This document shows, piece after piece, positions 30,190 to 38,514 of a stretch of 64,000 nucleotides of DNA (positions within the stretch are counted from its first letter, which is position 1; each line of letters starts with the position of its first letter). The position numbers were made by a program, and so were the translations under genes. The DNA is from Myxococcus eversor (GTDB lineage Bacteria; Myxococcota; Myxococcia; Myxococcales; Myxococcaceae). The stretch is taken from the NCBI RefSeq assembly GCF_010894455.1, contig NZ_JAAIXY010000006.1, positions 124,001-188,000 of the forward strand, written 5' to 3'. The notes under the pieces were generated by a model, which saw only the letters and a program-made list of their open reading frames with translations, did no database searches and was not told the DNA's origin.

Positions 30190-30374
30190 GACGCCTCGGT
30201 AAGGACTGGCGGCGGGCAGCCTAGGGTTGACCGGGTATCGGGCTCAACACCGCAGAAGGCCGGGCATTCCAGTAAGTTCCGAGCCAGCCCCCCGGAGGGC
30301 TTCCACCCCATGGCTCCCGCTCCCCCCACCCTCTGTAGCACTCCGCGCCGCCTGGTGGGGACTCGGAGCCCCTC

Positions 30375-31280
30375 GTGAAGGGCTCCCCCCTGGCGAAGTC
30401 CCCCACGGCGGGCCCGGTGGAGGCCGGCCTGCTGGCCCAGCTCTCTCCCATGGTGAAGGCGACGGTGCACTGGGTGCCCGGAGGGGGCGCGTTGAGGGTG
30501 CTGGAGGGGGGACAGGGCCCCACGGTGGTGCTCCTCCATGGGCGCGGTGGGGCGGCCTCCACCTGGTTCGCGTACCTGACGGCCCTGGCGCGGGGACACC
30601 GGGTGCTGGCGGTGGACCTGCCCGGTTTCGGGATGTCGTCTCCTGGCGAGGAGCCCGTCCGCTCGGCCGAGGAGGGGGTGCGCTTCTTCACGGACCCCGT
30701 GGAGGCGTTGCTGGAGCAACTCGCCCCCGGGCCGGTGGCGGTGGTGGGCCACTCGCTGGGCGGGCTGGTGGGGCTCGAGCTGGCACTGCGGGGTCGCGTG
30801 CCGGTGGAGCGGCTGGTGCTGGTGGACGGCATGGGGTTGGGGCCGGAGCTGGAGCGCAAGGCGCGCCTCTTCTTCCACGCGGGGCCGGAGCGACTGGCGC
30901 GCTCGCTGGGCCCCTGGGCCTGGGCACGGATGATGCCTCCGGTGCCGACGCCCCTGGGACAGCGGCTCGGAGAGCTGGGGTACGAGCTGGTGTCGGCCCC
31001 AGGCGGGCGCGACGCGGCGACCCGGGCCTTCAATCGACTGGTGCCCCTGACGGGGCCCGTGTTCCACCACAGAGAGCGACTGGTGGAAGTGAAGGTGCCC
31101 GTGCTGCTCGTCTGGGGCGAGCGCGAGGACGTCCTGCCCCTGTCACTCGCCGAGGAGGCCGTGCGGCGGTTTCCTCGGGCGCGGTTGCTGCGCGTGGATG
31201 CGGCGCACAGTCCTCATCAGGAGCGTCCGGAGCGCGTGTTGCCGGAGCTGAAGGCGTTCCTGGACGCGGAGGCACCGTAG
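30375..31280 (+). CDS. Alpha/beta hydrolase
   Basis: This 301-aa enzyme of unknown substrate has a clear alpha/beta-hydrolase fold. The oxyanion motif is LLHGRGG, the nucleophile elbow is GHSLGG (S127), the acid is likely in LLVWGERED, and the histidine is in DAAHSPHQERPE. No signal peptide is evident. GTG at 30375 is the listed start; ATG at 30450 is an alternative that would trim 25 residues. It is divergent from moxR and convergent with the carboxypeptidase gene (12-bp gap). Confidence 0.88.
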   Translation: MKGSPLAKSPTAGPVEAGLLAQLSPMVKATVHWVPGGGALRVLEGGQGPTVVLLHGRGGAASTWFAYLTALARGHRVLAVDLPGFGMSSPGEEPVRSAEEGVRFFTDPVEALLEQLAPGPVAVVGHSLGGLVGLELALRGRVPVERLVLVDGMGLGPELERKARLFFHAGPERLARSLGPWAWARMMPPVPTPLGQRLGELGYELVSAPGGRDAATRAFNRLVPLTGPVFHHRERLVEVKVPVLLVWGEREDVLPLSLAEEAVRRFPRARLLRVDAAHSPHQERPERVLPELKAFLDAEAP

Positions 31281-31292
31281 TGCGTGGGCTAA

Positions 31293-32705
31293 TCAGGGGT
31301 CGAAGCGGATGACGCGCTCGATACGGTAGGTGTCGGAGGACTCCAGCGGCTTCAGGAGCATCAGGTCCGCGCGCTGGCCCAGGGACAGGGACTGCTTCGC
31401 GGGGCGCGTGAGTCGGTACGTGTCCCCGGGCTTTACGCCCTTGCCCGTCAGCGGCACGACGAAGAGTCCCTTGCCATCCACGGTCTCGAGCGCTCCGAGG
31501 ATGCGCAGGTCTCCGAGTTCCTCGACCTTGCCGACGTGCGCGAGTTGGAGCTTCTTGCCCTGGCCTCGCACGGCGCGACTGACGGCGATGCCCACGTCGC
31601 CCGTGAAGGGCTTGCCGTCCGCGCCGAACATGCCGACGCCCTTGAGCAGGAGGTGGACGAGGCCGGAGCTCTCGTTCTCGGGGATGGAGTCGTAGCGGGC
31701 GACGTCGGCCTTCTCGGCCTGGCCATTCGCGAGGGCATCGAGGGCCGTGGCGAGCGCGACGAAGTTGAGGCGGACGAGGGGCTCGTCGGGTGGCAGGGAC
31801 AGCCACGCTCCGGTCTCGATGAGGACGGTGGGCGTTCCCCAGAGCGTCATGTTGTCGCCGAAGGCACGCACCTCGAAGGAGTCGTCGTAGCGGCCCACCT
31901 GCCCGGGAGCGAGCGTCTCCACGGCGTCTCGAATCACCGCGCAGACCTTCTTCGCGAGGATGCGTCCGGGGTTGTCGCTCCGGGCACGGTCGAAGGCGGG
32001 GGCGAGCAGGGAGATGGAGGCGGGGCGACCGGTGTCCCCCACCGCGTGACGCCAGCCCTGGTTGTGGAGGTTGAAGCCGACGGAGGGTTGGAGCTTGTCA
32101 CGCAGCAACTTGAGCGTGCGGGCCTCGGGCGTCTGGAGCGCGAGGGCGTCCCGGTTGATGTCGATGCCCTGGGCATTGCGGCGCTGGAAGCGCTCGGCGC
32201 CGTCGGGGTTCAGCATGGGCACGGCGTGCAGGGTGAGGCTGTAGAGCAGTCGGGAGACCCAGGGGTCCTCGCGATGGGTGCGGAGATATTCGAAGAGGTC
32301 CAGCAGCGCGGTGGTCGCGGTGGGCTCGTCGCCGTGCATCTGCGACCAGAGGAGGATGTGGCGGGGGCCGGTGCCCAGGGTGACGTGGTAGAGCGCGCGT
32401 CCCTCTACCGAGTGTCCCGCGACCTCCAGTTGGAAGAAGTCGGGAGCGCGGGCCTGGAGGGCCTTGAGGTGTTGCTCCACGTCGGGGTGCCGGACGAGCG
32501 GCGCCACTGGGAGCGCCTTCGAGTGGACCTGTTCCCACTGCGCCGCGAGCGCCTGGGGTCCGGGAATGGTGACGGAGGAAGAGGACATGGCGGGAGCGGC
32601 GGACTGCGCGGAGTGGGCGTGGGCGGTGCCGACGAGGCTCCAGGTGAAGACGAGGCAGCAGCGAGCGACGAAGCGACTGTAGCGACGGCGTCCGACGTGG
32701 AGCAT
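31293..32705 (-). CDS. Secreted M14-family zinc carboxypeptidase-like protein
   Basis: This 470-aa exported protein has an N-terminal signal with a basic GRRRYSRF start and hydrophobic core ending GTAHA. The M14 zinc ligands are visible as HGDE (H124, E127) and a later histidine in SVGFNLHNQG; the general-base glutamate is in LIETGAW. So the catalytic residues look intact. Residues about 330-470 form a C-terminal beta-rich extension with no assignment. ATG at 32705 is preceded by AAGGA at 8 bases; an ATG at 32732 lacks one. The gene starts 23 bp after the immunity gene stop. Confidence 0.85.
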   Translation of the reverse strand: MLHVGRRRYSRFVARCCLVFTWSLVGTAHAHSAQSAAPAMSSSSVTIPGPQALAAQWEQVHSKALPVAPLVRHPDVEQHLKALQARAPDFFQLEVAGHSVEGRALYHVTLGTGPRHILLWSQMHGDEPTATTALLDLFEYLRTHREDPWVSRLLYSLTLHAVPMLNPDGAERFQRRNAQGIDINRDALALQTPEARTLKLLRDKLQPSVGFNLHNQGWRHAVGDTGRPASISLLAPAFDRARSDNPGRILAKKVCAVIRDAVETLAPGQVGRYDDSFEVRAFGDNMTLWGTPTVLIETGAWLSLPPDEPLVRLNFVALATALDALANGQAEKADVARYDSIPENESSGLVHLLLKGVGMFGADGKPFTGDVGIAVSRAVRGQGKKLQLAHVGKVEELGDLRILGALETVDGKGLFVVPLTGKGVKPGDTYRLTRPAKQSLSLGQRADLMLLKPLESSDTYRIERVIRFDP

Positions 32706-32728
32706 GGAGGTGTCCTTACCGTCGCGAG

Positions 32729-33655
32729 TCAATCAAGGAAGCGGCGCTCCCAGCGATGGATTTCTTCTGGGGTGAGGTTTCCCCAGTACGCGTCGCCGTG
32801 GGTGTACATCCACGGTTCGAGGACACGCGCCAACTCACGGTAGTGCGGCAGCGTGTCTCCAGTCTCTAGATCCCCAGCCTCTGGCCACTCACCCAGGGAC
32901 ACCACTGCTCGGTCTCCCGACATTTCCTGCACGGTGGTGCCCGGAGATTTCAGTTGAGCGCGCAGCCCCGCCACGCCCCCCAGCCCTCCGAGGATGGGCT
33001 GGCCCAGGAAGGTGAGCCAGGAGGCCCCACGCGTTCTTGAACCCATGACGCGACGGAGTTCGTCCATTCCTGGGAGGTCGAAGCCCGGGTGGCGCTGGCT
33101 CAGGTCCCGAACGACGGGTGTGTTATCTCGCATCCAAGCAGCCATGTGAAATGACAGTCCTGCGTGTCCCGAAACAAAGGGCAGTTCCGCCCCCAGCTCC
33201 ATGGAGAGGTCACGAACTCGGCCCGCTCCATGTTCAAGCAAGTATTCCGTGGGCAGGTAGAACTCCACCGACGATATAGGCCGGTGCTGCTCGGACTCTC
33301 CCCAGGACTCTATTGGGGACTCTCCTCGATAACTGAATGAATGACTCAACAACGTTGAACCATCACTCAGCTTGATGCGCGCGCCTAGCGGTGCCTCGAA
33401 CTCTGCCTGAACGAACGCCCGCCCCTTCGCGTCAAGTTCCCGCCAGTCACCATCATCATCAACGTAACTGGCAAGCGACTCGGGCCCCACCGCAGCTTCA
33501 TAGCGGGACAACGACTTCTTCACTGCTTGCGCAATCTCGCTGTGATTGTGGTCCACATAAAAGGTGATGCTCACACTGTCTCGCAGGATGACGATCTCTT
33601 CATCCTCCGTTTCAACAAGGAACGGCAAACATATCCGCGGGTATCGTGGACTCAT
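32729..33655 (-). CDS. DUF3396-type immunity protein
   Basis: This 308-aa cytoplasmic protein belongs, by pattern, to the DUF3396 family, members of which are annotated as immunity proteins of contact-dependent toxins. Recognisable parts are SVSITFYVDHNHSEIAQAV near the N-terminus, SSVEFYLPTEYLLEHGAGRV and ELPFVSGHAGLSF centrally, and a WLTFLGQPILGGLGG stretch. The frame is intact. Its ATG (33655) overlaps the stop codon that would end the full-length toxin frame (ATGA), showing that the two genes evolved as a coupled pair. Base composition is less GC-rich than the neighbours, consistent with horizontal transfer. Confidence 0.82.
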   Translation of the reverse strand: MSPRYPRICLPFLVETEDEEIVILRDSVSITFYVDHNHSEIAQAVKKSLSRYEAAVGPESLASYVDDDGDWRELDAKGRAFVQAEFEAPLGARIKLSDGSTLLSHSFSYRGESPIESWGESEQHRPISSVEFYLPTEYLLEHGAGRVRDLSMELGAELPFVSGHAGLSFHMAAWMRDNTPVVRDLSQRHPGFDLPGMDELRRVMGSRTRGASWLTFLGQPILGGLGGVAGLRAQLKSPGTTVQEMSGDRAVVSLGEWPEAGDLETGDTLPHYRELARVLEPWMYTHGDAYWGNLTPEEIHRWERRFLD

Positions 33656-34488
33656 CTTGTGATCCCTTGTCCAGGTGAGACGCGGACAGATCGCAGCCTT
33701 GGCGTCAGGACCGCATCGTACAGCTCCCCTTGCGTGAGTCGTCTTCCAGAACTATCCGTTGCAGAAGTTCGACCCCAGTCGGGCAATCTCGAATCCGCAC
33801 ACGGAAATTTGAAGTCGTAGACCCTCTACACGGAGAGGGGATTTCCCGAAGCATGGATGACAATGTCCGGAACGAGCGTTCCCGACAGGAGATGGAACAA
33901 GCCGTCCTCAATCCAGCGGCGCACCTCCTCGGGGTCGAGCAACCGCAGACCGCCCGTCTTCGGGTCGCGGAAGCAACGAGGTTCCACGCTGGCGTTCCCT
34001 GGGAACCGCGCACCCAACCGTGCCCGGGCACACTCCAACGCGACCTCGTGCTTGGCGCTTCCCATTTCCATCGCCCACGTCACCACGTTGTTCCTGGCAT
34101 CACGCCGCGCCTCTTTCTCACACCATTCCCGCGTCGGCCTCTTCCCCTCCCCCAGCATCCGCTCATTCACCTCGAAGTTTGCCTGCTTCGCACAGTCCAT
34201 GAGCACCGCCTCCACCTGCGCGAGTTCCGCCGCCTCCAGGAACCGGAGCGTCGCGACCACCGTCCGCGCTTCCGAAGCAGCGCGCGACAGCCACGGCAAC
34301 ACGGCATCGTCGCCCACTTGCGTGTAGCAAGCGGGGTTCTTCATGCACGCGTTCGTCGCCGAGTCCACCGTCTGCTCGTAGCGGCCAGTCCGTGCGCGCC
34401 GTCCCGTGCTCGTCGTCGAGCACCCGGCCAGCACCACGCAGACCCACAAAGTCATGACTCGGAGCGCGGCAGGTGAGACCTGGGACAT
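33652..34488 (-). pseudogene. SitA-like lipoprotein nuclease toxin interrupted by an in-frame TAG
   Basis: From ATG at 34488 (GGAG upstream) the frame encodes a lipoprotein with a lipobox at LAGC (C23), a helical middle region and a C-terminal PD-(D/E)XK-nuclease-like segment. A TAG at 33828-33826 (codon 221) cuts it. The same frame continues without shift for 57 codons to TGA at 33652, which overlaps the immunity start. The first catalytic motif VPDIVIH (D208) lies before the stop, and the second, VYDFKFPC (D225, K227), lies after it. The truncated 220-aa product would lack the D-x-K pair. Lipoprotein toxins of this form (SitA) are delivered between myxobacterial cells by outer-membrane exchange; that assignment here is inference. 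Confidence 0.8.
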
Positions 34489-34635
34489 GGACTCCGCTCC
34501 CTCTCGAACGGCACCACCCGACCTCGACTGCTCGCGACGCGGGCAACCTACCACGCCCCTTCTTGAACCCGCCTGGGCTCGCAACCGGCCCGCGCGGCCC
34601 CCGTGCCGACCGCGTCTTGGCTAGACTGCCCGGCC

Positions 34636-35646
34636 GTGCCGAAAGACCTCCTCGACCTCGATGCGACACCCGAGCGCCTCCGCGCGCTGACGGACGCCAG
34701 AGTCATCCCTCCAGCCAACCTGGAGCGCGCGCTCTACCTGTCCACCGCCTCGCCTCCCGCCGATGCGTGGCGCGGCTTCGTGTCGTCCACGCTCCTGGCA
34801 CTCGGCTCGCTGCTGGTGCTCTCCGGCATCATCTACTTCTTCGCCTACAACTGGGCCGCCCTGCACCGCTTCGGCAAGATGGGCCTCATCGCCGCCGCCA
34901 TCGCCGGCACCGCGCTGGGCGCTCGCAAGTTCGGCGACAGACTCGCCGGCCAGTTCTGCCTGCTCGCCTCCGCCGTCCTCGTCGGCGCGCTGCTCGCCGT
35001 CTACGGACAGGCCTACCAGACGGGCGCGGACGCGTATGAGCTGTTCGTCGGCTGGGCCTTCCTCATCCTCCCGTGGGTCGCCATGTCGCGCTTCCCACCT
35101 CTGTGGCTGCTGCTCGTCGTCCTCGCCAACACCGGCCTCATCCTCTTCCAGCAACAGGTCCTCGGAGACTCGGACCGGCTCATCACCTGGCTCGCGGTAG
35201 GCCTTGGCCTCCTCAACGGCTTCGCCTGGGCCACCTACGAACACTTCGCCAACCTGCGCGTTCCGTGGCTCCAGGACCGGTGGATGCCTCGTGTGCTCGC
35301 GGTGATGACCGTCGCTCCGCTCCTCGCCGCCGCGGTGGCCTTCATCGTCATCCCCTCCGAAGTCGGCCCCGGCGCCGTCGTCGCCCTCCTCCTGATGTTC
35401 GCGACCTTCGCCGCCGAATACGCACTCCACCGCCACCTTCGCGGCGAGCTGTTCCTGCTCACCCTCGGCTTGCTGTGCCTGATGACGCTCGTCACCACCG
35501 CCGTCGGCCGCATCCTCATCTCCGACATGGATGCCGACGAGCTCACCCTCTTCATCCTCCCCTTCGTCGTCATCGGTCAGGTCGCGCTCGCCGTCGGCTG
35601 GCTGCGCGCCGAGGCCCGCGCCACCGGCGCCTCCGAGGAGTCCTGA
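34636..35646 (+). CDS. DUF2157 multi-pass membrane protein
   Basis: This 336-aa inner-membrane protein begins with a short cytoplasmic helical segment and then has about ten hydrophobic helices. The start pattern (ERALYLSTASPPADAWRGFVSSTLLALGSLLVLSGIIYFFAYNWA) is that of DUF2157, including the YFFAYNW motif after the first helix. The function is unknown. GTG at 34636 was chosen because it leads directly into the conserved region. It is the first gene of a three-gene operon with DUF4401 and GDYXXLXY proteins, a widespread combination. Confidence 0.85.
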   Translation: MPKDLLDLDATPERLRALTDARVIPPANLERALYLSTASPPADAWRGFVSSTLLALGSLLVLSGIIYFFAYNWAALHRFGKMGLIAAAIAGTALGARKFGDRLAGQFCLLASAVLVGALLAVYGQAYQTGADAYELFVGWAFLILPWVAMSRFPPLWLLLVVLANTGLILFQQQVLGDSDRLITWLAVGLGLLNGFAWATYEHFANLRVPWLQDRWMPRVLAVMTVAPLLAAAVAFIVIPSEVGPGAVVALLLMFATFAAEYALHRHLRGELFLLTLGLLCLMTLVTTAVGRILISDMDADELTLFILPFVVIGQVALAVGWLRAEARATGASEES

Positions 35647-35647
35647 C

Positions 35648-36754
35648 ATGTCCCTGCGTCCCTCCCTTCGAGACGTCCTCCAAGGACTCCAACGCGAAGG
35701 TCAGCTCGACGAACACGCCGAGGCCCGCGCGCTCGCCACCCTCGAAGTCCACCAGCGCACCAGCACGGCCACTCCCTGGTTCGTCAAAGCCCTCGCGGGC
35801 TTCGGCGCCTGGATTTCCGCCGGCTTCCTCTTGAGCTTCTTCGGCTGCACCGGCCTCTACAAGGAAGAGGCCGCCCTCATCATCCTCGGTGTCCTGCTCT
35901 GCGTCGGCGCCACCTTCCTCCGACGCTCGGGACAGGGCGCGTTCCTCGAACAGCTCGCCCTCGCCCTCGCGCTGGCCGGAGTGGGCCTCATCACCACCGG
36001 CATCGCCATCCTGTCCCGCGAAGAGAGCATCCCCGCCATCGCCCACTTCGTCGTCTGCGCGGCCCTGCTCTTCACCTTCCCCGACCCCATCCTGCGCTTC
36101 CTCGCCACGCTCAACATGGGCGGCGCGGCGCTGTTCCTCCTCTGGGATGGACTCGGCGGCGTGGGCCTGGACGTGGGCATCCTCGCGTGCGCCGCGCTCA
36201 TGCACGGCCTCTTCCTCTTCCAGTCGCGCCTGACGGCCGGCCCCCGAGGCGACCTCGTCGGCCCCGCCGGCTTCGCGCTCGCGAGCGGAATCCCCATGGT
36301 GCTGCTCGCGCGAGGCATTCCCGACGTCGTCGGCACCTTCCTCTTCGACCGCGCGGCCCTGCCCCTCCCGGCCCTCACCGTGGGCCTCACCGCCATCACC
36401 CTCTTCACCGCGTGGAACGTCATGAAGGAGCTGAAGCTGGACCCGGCGGGCGGCGCGGGCGCGGCCGTCTTCGCCGCGCTCACCGTGACGGCCCTGCTCA
36501 CCCCTCACACGCCCGCCGTCATCACCGCCGTGGGCCTGCTGACGCTCGGCTTCCACCGCCGCAGCAACATCCTGCTCGGCCTCGCCGTCGCGTTCCTCCT
36601 CGCCTCGGGCGGCTGGTACTACTACGACCTGGGCCTCACCCTGCTGGCCAAGGCCATCGCGCTGGCGGGCAGCGGACTCGTCTTCCTCGCGCTCCGCCAG
36701 GCCCTCGCGCGGCGTCCCCCCACGGCCCCCACGACGACGGCGGAGGCACACTGA
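35648..36754 (+). CDS. DUF4401 multi-pass membrane protein
   Basis: This 368-aa protein has an N-terminal soluble helix (LRDVLQGLQREGQLDEHAEARALATLEVH) and roughly ten transmembrane helices. Its first membrane segment WFVKALAGFGAWISAGFLLSFF fits DUF4401. The function is unknown. It begins 1 base after the DUF2157 stop, and its stop overlaps the next start (TGATG). The two proteins probably form a complex in the inner membrane. Confidence 0.82.
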   Translation: MSLRPSLRDVLQGLQREGQLDEHAEARALATLEVHQRTSTATPWFVKALAGFGAWISAGFLLSFFGCTGLYKEEAALIILGVLLCVGATFLRRSGQGAFLEQLALALALAGVGLITTGIAILSREESIPAIAHFVVCAALLFTFPDPILRFLATLNMGGAALFLLWDGLGGVGLDVGILACAALMHGLFLFQSRLTAGPRGDLVGPAGFALASGIPMVLLARGIPDVVGTFLFDRAALPLPALTVGLTAITLFTAWNVMKELKLDPAGGAGAAVFAALTVTALLTPHTPAVITAVGLLTLGFHRRSNILLGLAVAFLLASGGWYYYDLGLTLLAKAIALAGSGLVFLALRQALARRPPTAPTTTAEAH

Positions 36755-37353
36755 TGCGCTCGAAGCTCTTCTTCCTCGGACTCGCGCTCGCGCTCCTCGT
36801 TCCGCTCGGCCTCGTCGCCCAGAAGGAGTACGTCCTCGCCACCGGCCAGAGCGTGCTGCTGGAGCTGGCCCCCAGGGACCCGCGCTCGCTGATGCAGGGC
36901 GACTACATGGTGCTCGACTACGCCGTCAGCCGCGCCCTCAACGCCGACGGCCCCACCGGCCCCAGCTCCGGCCTGCTCGTGCTCAACCTGGACGAACACG
37001 GCGTCGGCCGCTTCGTGCGCATCGACAGTCCCGACCAGCCCCTCGCCCCCGGCGAATTCAAGCTGCGCTACCGCCGACGCGACGGCAGGACACGCCTGGG
37101 CGCCGAGTCCTTCTTCTTCCAGGAAGGCCACGCGGACCGCTACGCCCGGGCGCGCTACGGCGAGCTGCGCGCCGCCGCCAACGGCTCCAGCGTCCTCGTC
37201 GGCCTCCGAGACGCGCAACGCCAGCCGCTCGGCGCCGGGCCCGACACGGAAGCGCCTCCCATCGACGACTCGGCACCGTCTCCTACAGACGAGATGGAAG
37301 CGCCTCCGCCTCCCACTGACGACACGGCACCGTCTCCCACCGACACGCCGTAA
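36754..37353 (+). CDS. GDYXXLXY domain protein
   Basis: This 199-aa protein has an N-terminal hydrophobic segment (signal or anchor, residues 5-22) and the family motif GDYMVLDY near residue 50, with ELAPRDPRSLMQ just before it. The C-terminus (about 165-199) is Pro/Asp/Thr-rich and repetitive (APSPTDxxEAPPPPTDDTAPSPTD). Proteins of this family are encoded with DUF2157 and DUF4401 partners and have no known activity. ATG at 36754 overlaps the preceding stop. Confidence 0.88.
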   Translation: MRSKLFFLGLALALLVPLGLVAQKEYVLATGQSVLLELAPRDPRSLMQGDYMVLDYAVSRALNADGPTGPSSGLLVLNLDEHGVGRFVRIDSPDQPLAPGEFKLRYRRRDGRTRLGAESFFFQEGHADRYARARYGELRAAANGSSVLVGLRDAQRQPLGAGPDTEAPPIDDSAPSPTDEMEAPPPPTDDTAPSPTDTP

Positions 37354-37374
37354 CCCCACCGAGACCTCCCGGGA

Positions 37375-37403
37375 TTGACTCCCGTTCGGGTTTCGCGCAT
37401 CAT
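37375..37403 (+). promoter_or_regulatory. Sigma-70 promoter of the heme-oxygenase operon
   Basis: TTGACT (37375-37380) and CATCAT (37398-37403) are separated by exactly 17 bases. Both are good matches to the -35 and -10 consensus. The start of transcription would lie inside the palindrome that follows immediately. Confidence 0.7.
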
Positions 37404-37407
37404 CTTG

Positions 37408-37430
37408 TTGATTTCGATAATCAAAATCAA
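37408..37430 (+). promoter_or_regulatory. Fur-box-like operator over the transcription start
   Basis: The 23-bp sequence has dyad symmetry around A37419, with ten of eleven pairs matched: TTGATTT on the left mirrors AAATCAA on the right, and GAT-A-ATC is at the centre. Read as a 19-mer (37410-37428) it agrees with the Fur box consensus GATAATGATAATCATTATC at 14 positions. It sits directly after the -10 element, a position suited to repression. A further AATCAA copy follows at 37431-37436. Confidence 0.72.
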
Positions 37431-37447
37431 AATCAAGGAGACACGAG

Positions 37448-37696
37448 ATGCTCGGTCAGGGATGCGGCAAGAGGGTGCTCGCACGGGGGCCATGCGCCGA
37501 GGTGACGCGCTGCACCTGTGGTCACATCCATCTGGCCCTGGGGCCGGTGACGATTCGGGTGGAGGAGGAGGTGCTGCGCGCCATTGGCCTGACGATGGCG
37601 GAGGCGCTGCAGAACCTGGATGAGCCGGAGCGGGGGCACGCCGAGGCGTCCGATTCCGAGTCCGCGCCGTCACTGCTGGGCGGGTGGAAGCAGTGA
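37448..37696 (+). CDS. Small Cys/His-rich protein upstream of heme oxygenase
   Basis: This 82-aa protein of unknown function has Cys at positions 6, 16, 22 and 24 and His at 26 and 28, with the cluster CTCGHIH. These suggest a metal site. A LGPVTIRVEEEVLRAIGLTMAEAL segment follows. AAGGAG lies 7 bases before ATG at 37448, a strong ribosome binding site. It is the first gene behind the Fur-like operator, and it overlaps the heme-oxygenase-like gene. A role in iron or heme handling is inferred from this context only. Confidence 0.72.
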   Translation: MLGQGCGKRVLARGPCAEVTRCTCGHIHLALGPVTIRVEEEVLRAIGLTMAEALQNLDEPERGHAEASDSESAPSLLGGWKQ

Positions 37697-38514
37697 GCGC
37701 CACCGGCACCCTGCGGGTGTCGCGGACGGAGCAATCCGCGCGCGTGAGGCGCTTGAACGAGAGCGAGGCGGAGGCGCTCGCCACGGACGCGCCGCGCGTG
37801 ACGCCAGCGCCCCTGTCCGTGTTGCTCGCGGAAGGCACGGCGCGGGCCCACGAGCAGGCCGAGCGCTCCGTCTTCCTCCAAGCCCTCTTCGTCGACACCT
37901 GGGACGGCATCTACGGCCAGTTCGTCCAGGCCCAGCACTACGTCAGCTACCTGCGCCAGCTCCACGTGCTCTACGCCACGTTCGAGAGCGTGCTGCCGCG
38001 AGTGGCGCGCACCGCGCTGACGCCCGTGTTGTTGATGCCGGAGCTGCGCCGCGCCAATGCGCTCGAGGCGGACCTGGCCTACTTCTGCGGCGAGACGCGC
38101 ACGGAGACCTTCGCGTGCGTGGAGACCCGCCTTCACGCGGAGCGGCTGCGCGAGGTGGCGGAGGACGCGCCGCACCTGCTCGTGGCCCATGTCTATGCGC
38201 GATGCGTGCTGGACTTCTTCGCGGCGCCGGAGCGCGCGCGCGTCATCGCCCGGGCCTTCGAGCTGGAGGACGCGCGCGGCACCCTGTTCCACGGCGCGGC
38301 CACGCCCGCGGAGCTGACGGAGTTCCGCGTGCGGCTCCACTCCCGCATCGACGGGCTGGAGCTGGAGGAGGACGAGATGCGCGAAATCATCCAGGAGGCG
38401 CGCATGGCCTTCCGGCTCCAGGCGCTCGTGTGTGACGAGCTGGCGCGAGGCGCGACGGGCATCGCCCCCGCGGCGGGCGGCGGCTACCGGGGCGGATTCA
38501 GCGTGTCCCAGTAG
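37684..38514 (+). CDS. Heme oxygenase-like protein
   Basis: This 276-aa protein resembles biliverdin-forming heme oxygenases. The proximal histidine motif is TARAHEQAE (H56), followed by VDTWDGIYGQFVQAQHYVSYLRQLHVLYATFE, and a later LVAHVYARCVLDFFA helix. Heme oxygenase opens heme to biliverdin, CO and Fe2+, so iron regulation fits. GTG at 37684 overlaps the upstream gene; a second GTG at 37693 overlaps its stop (GTGA) and is equally possible. Residues 1-40 are an extra N-terminal segment. The 3' end overlaps the convergent SDR gene by 31 bp. Confidence 0.8.
   Translation: MEAVSATGTLRVSRTEQSARVRRLNESEAEALATDAPRVTPAPLSVLLAEGTARAHEQAERSVFLQALFVDTWDGIYGQFVQAQHYVSYLRQLHVLYATFESVLPRVARTALTPVLLMPELRRANALEADLAYFCGETRTETFACVETRLHAERLREVAEDAPHLLVAHVYARCVLDFFAAPERARVIARAFELEDARGTLFHGAATPAELTEFRVRLHSRIDGLELEEDEMREIIQEARMAFRLQALVCDELARGATGIAPAAGGGYRGGFSVSQ

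Noticed and set aside
33705..34031. Frameshift explanation for the broken toxin, using another minus-strand frame
   Set aside because: Reading straight through the TAG in the original frame gives the expected nuclease motif and the exact overlap with the immunity gene, so a nonsense codon and not a frameshift explains it.
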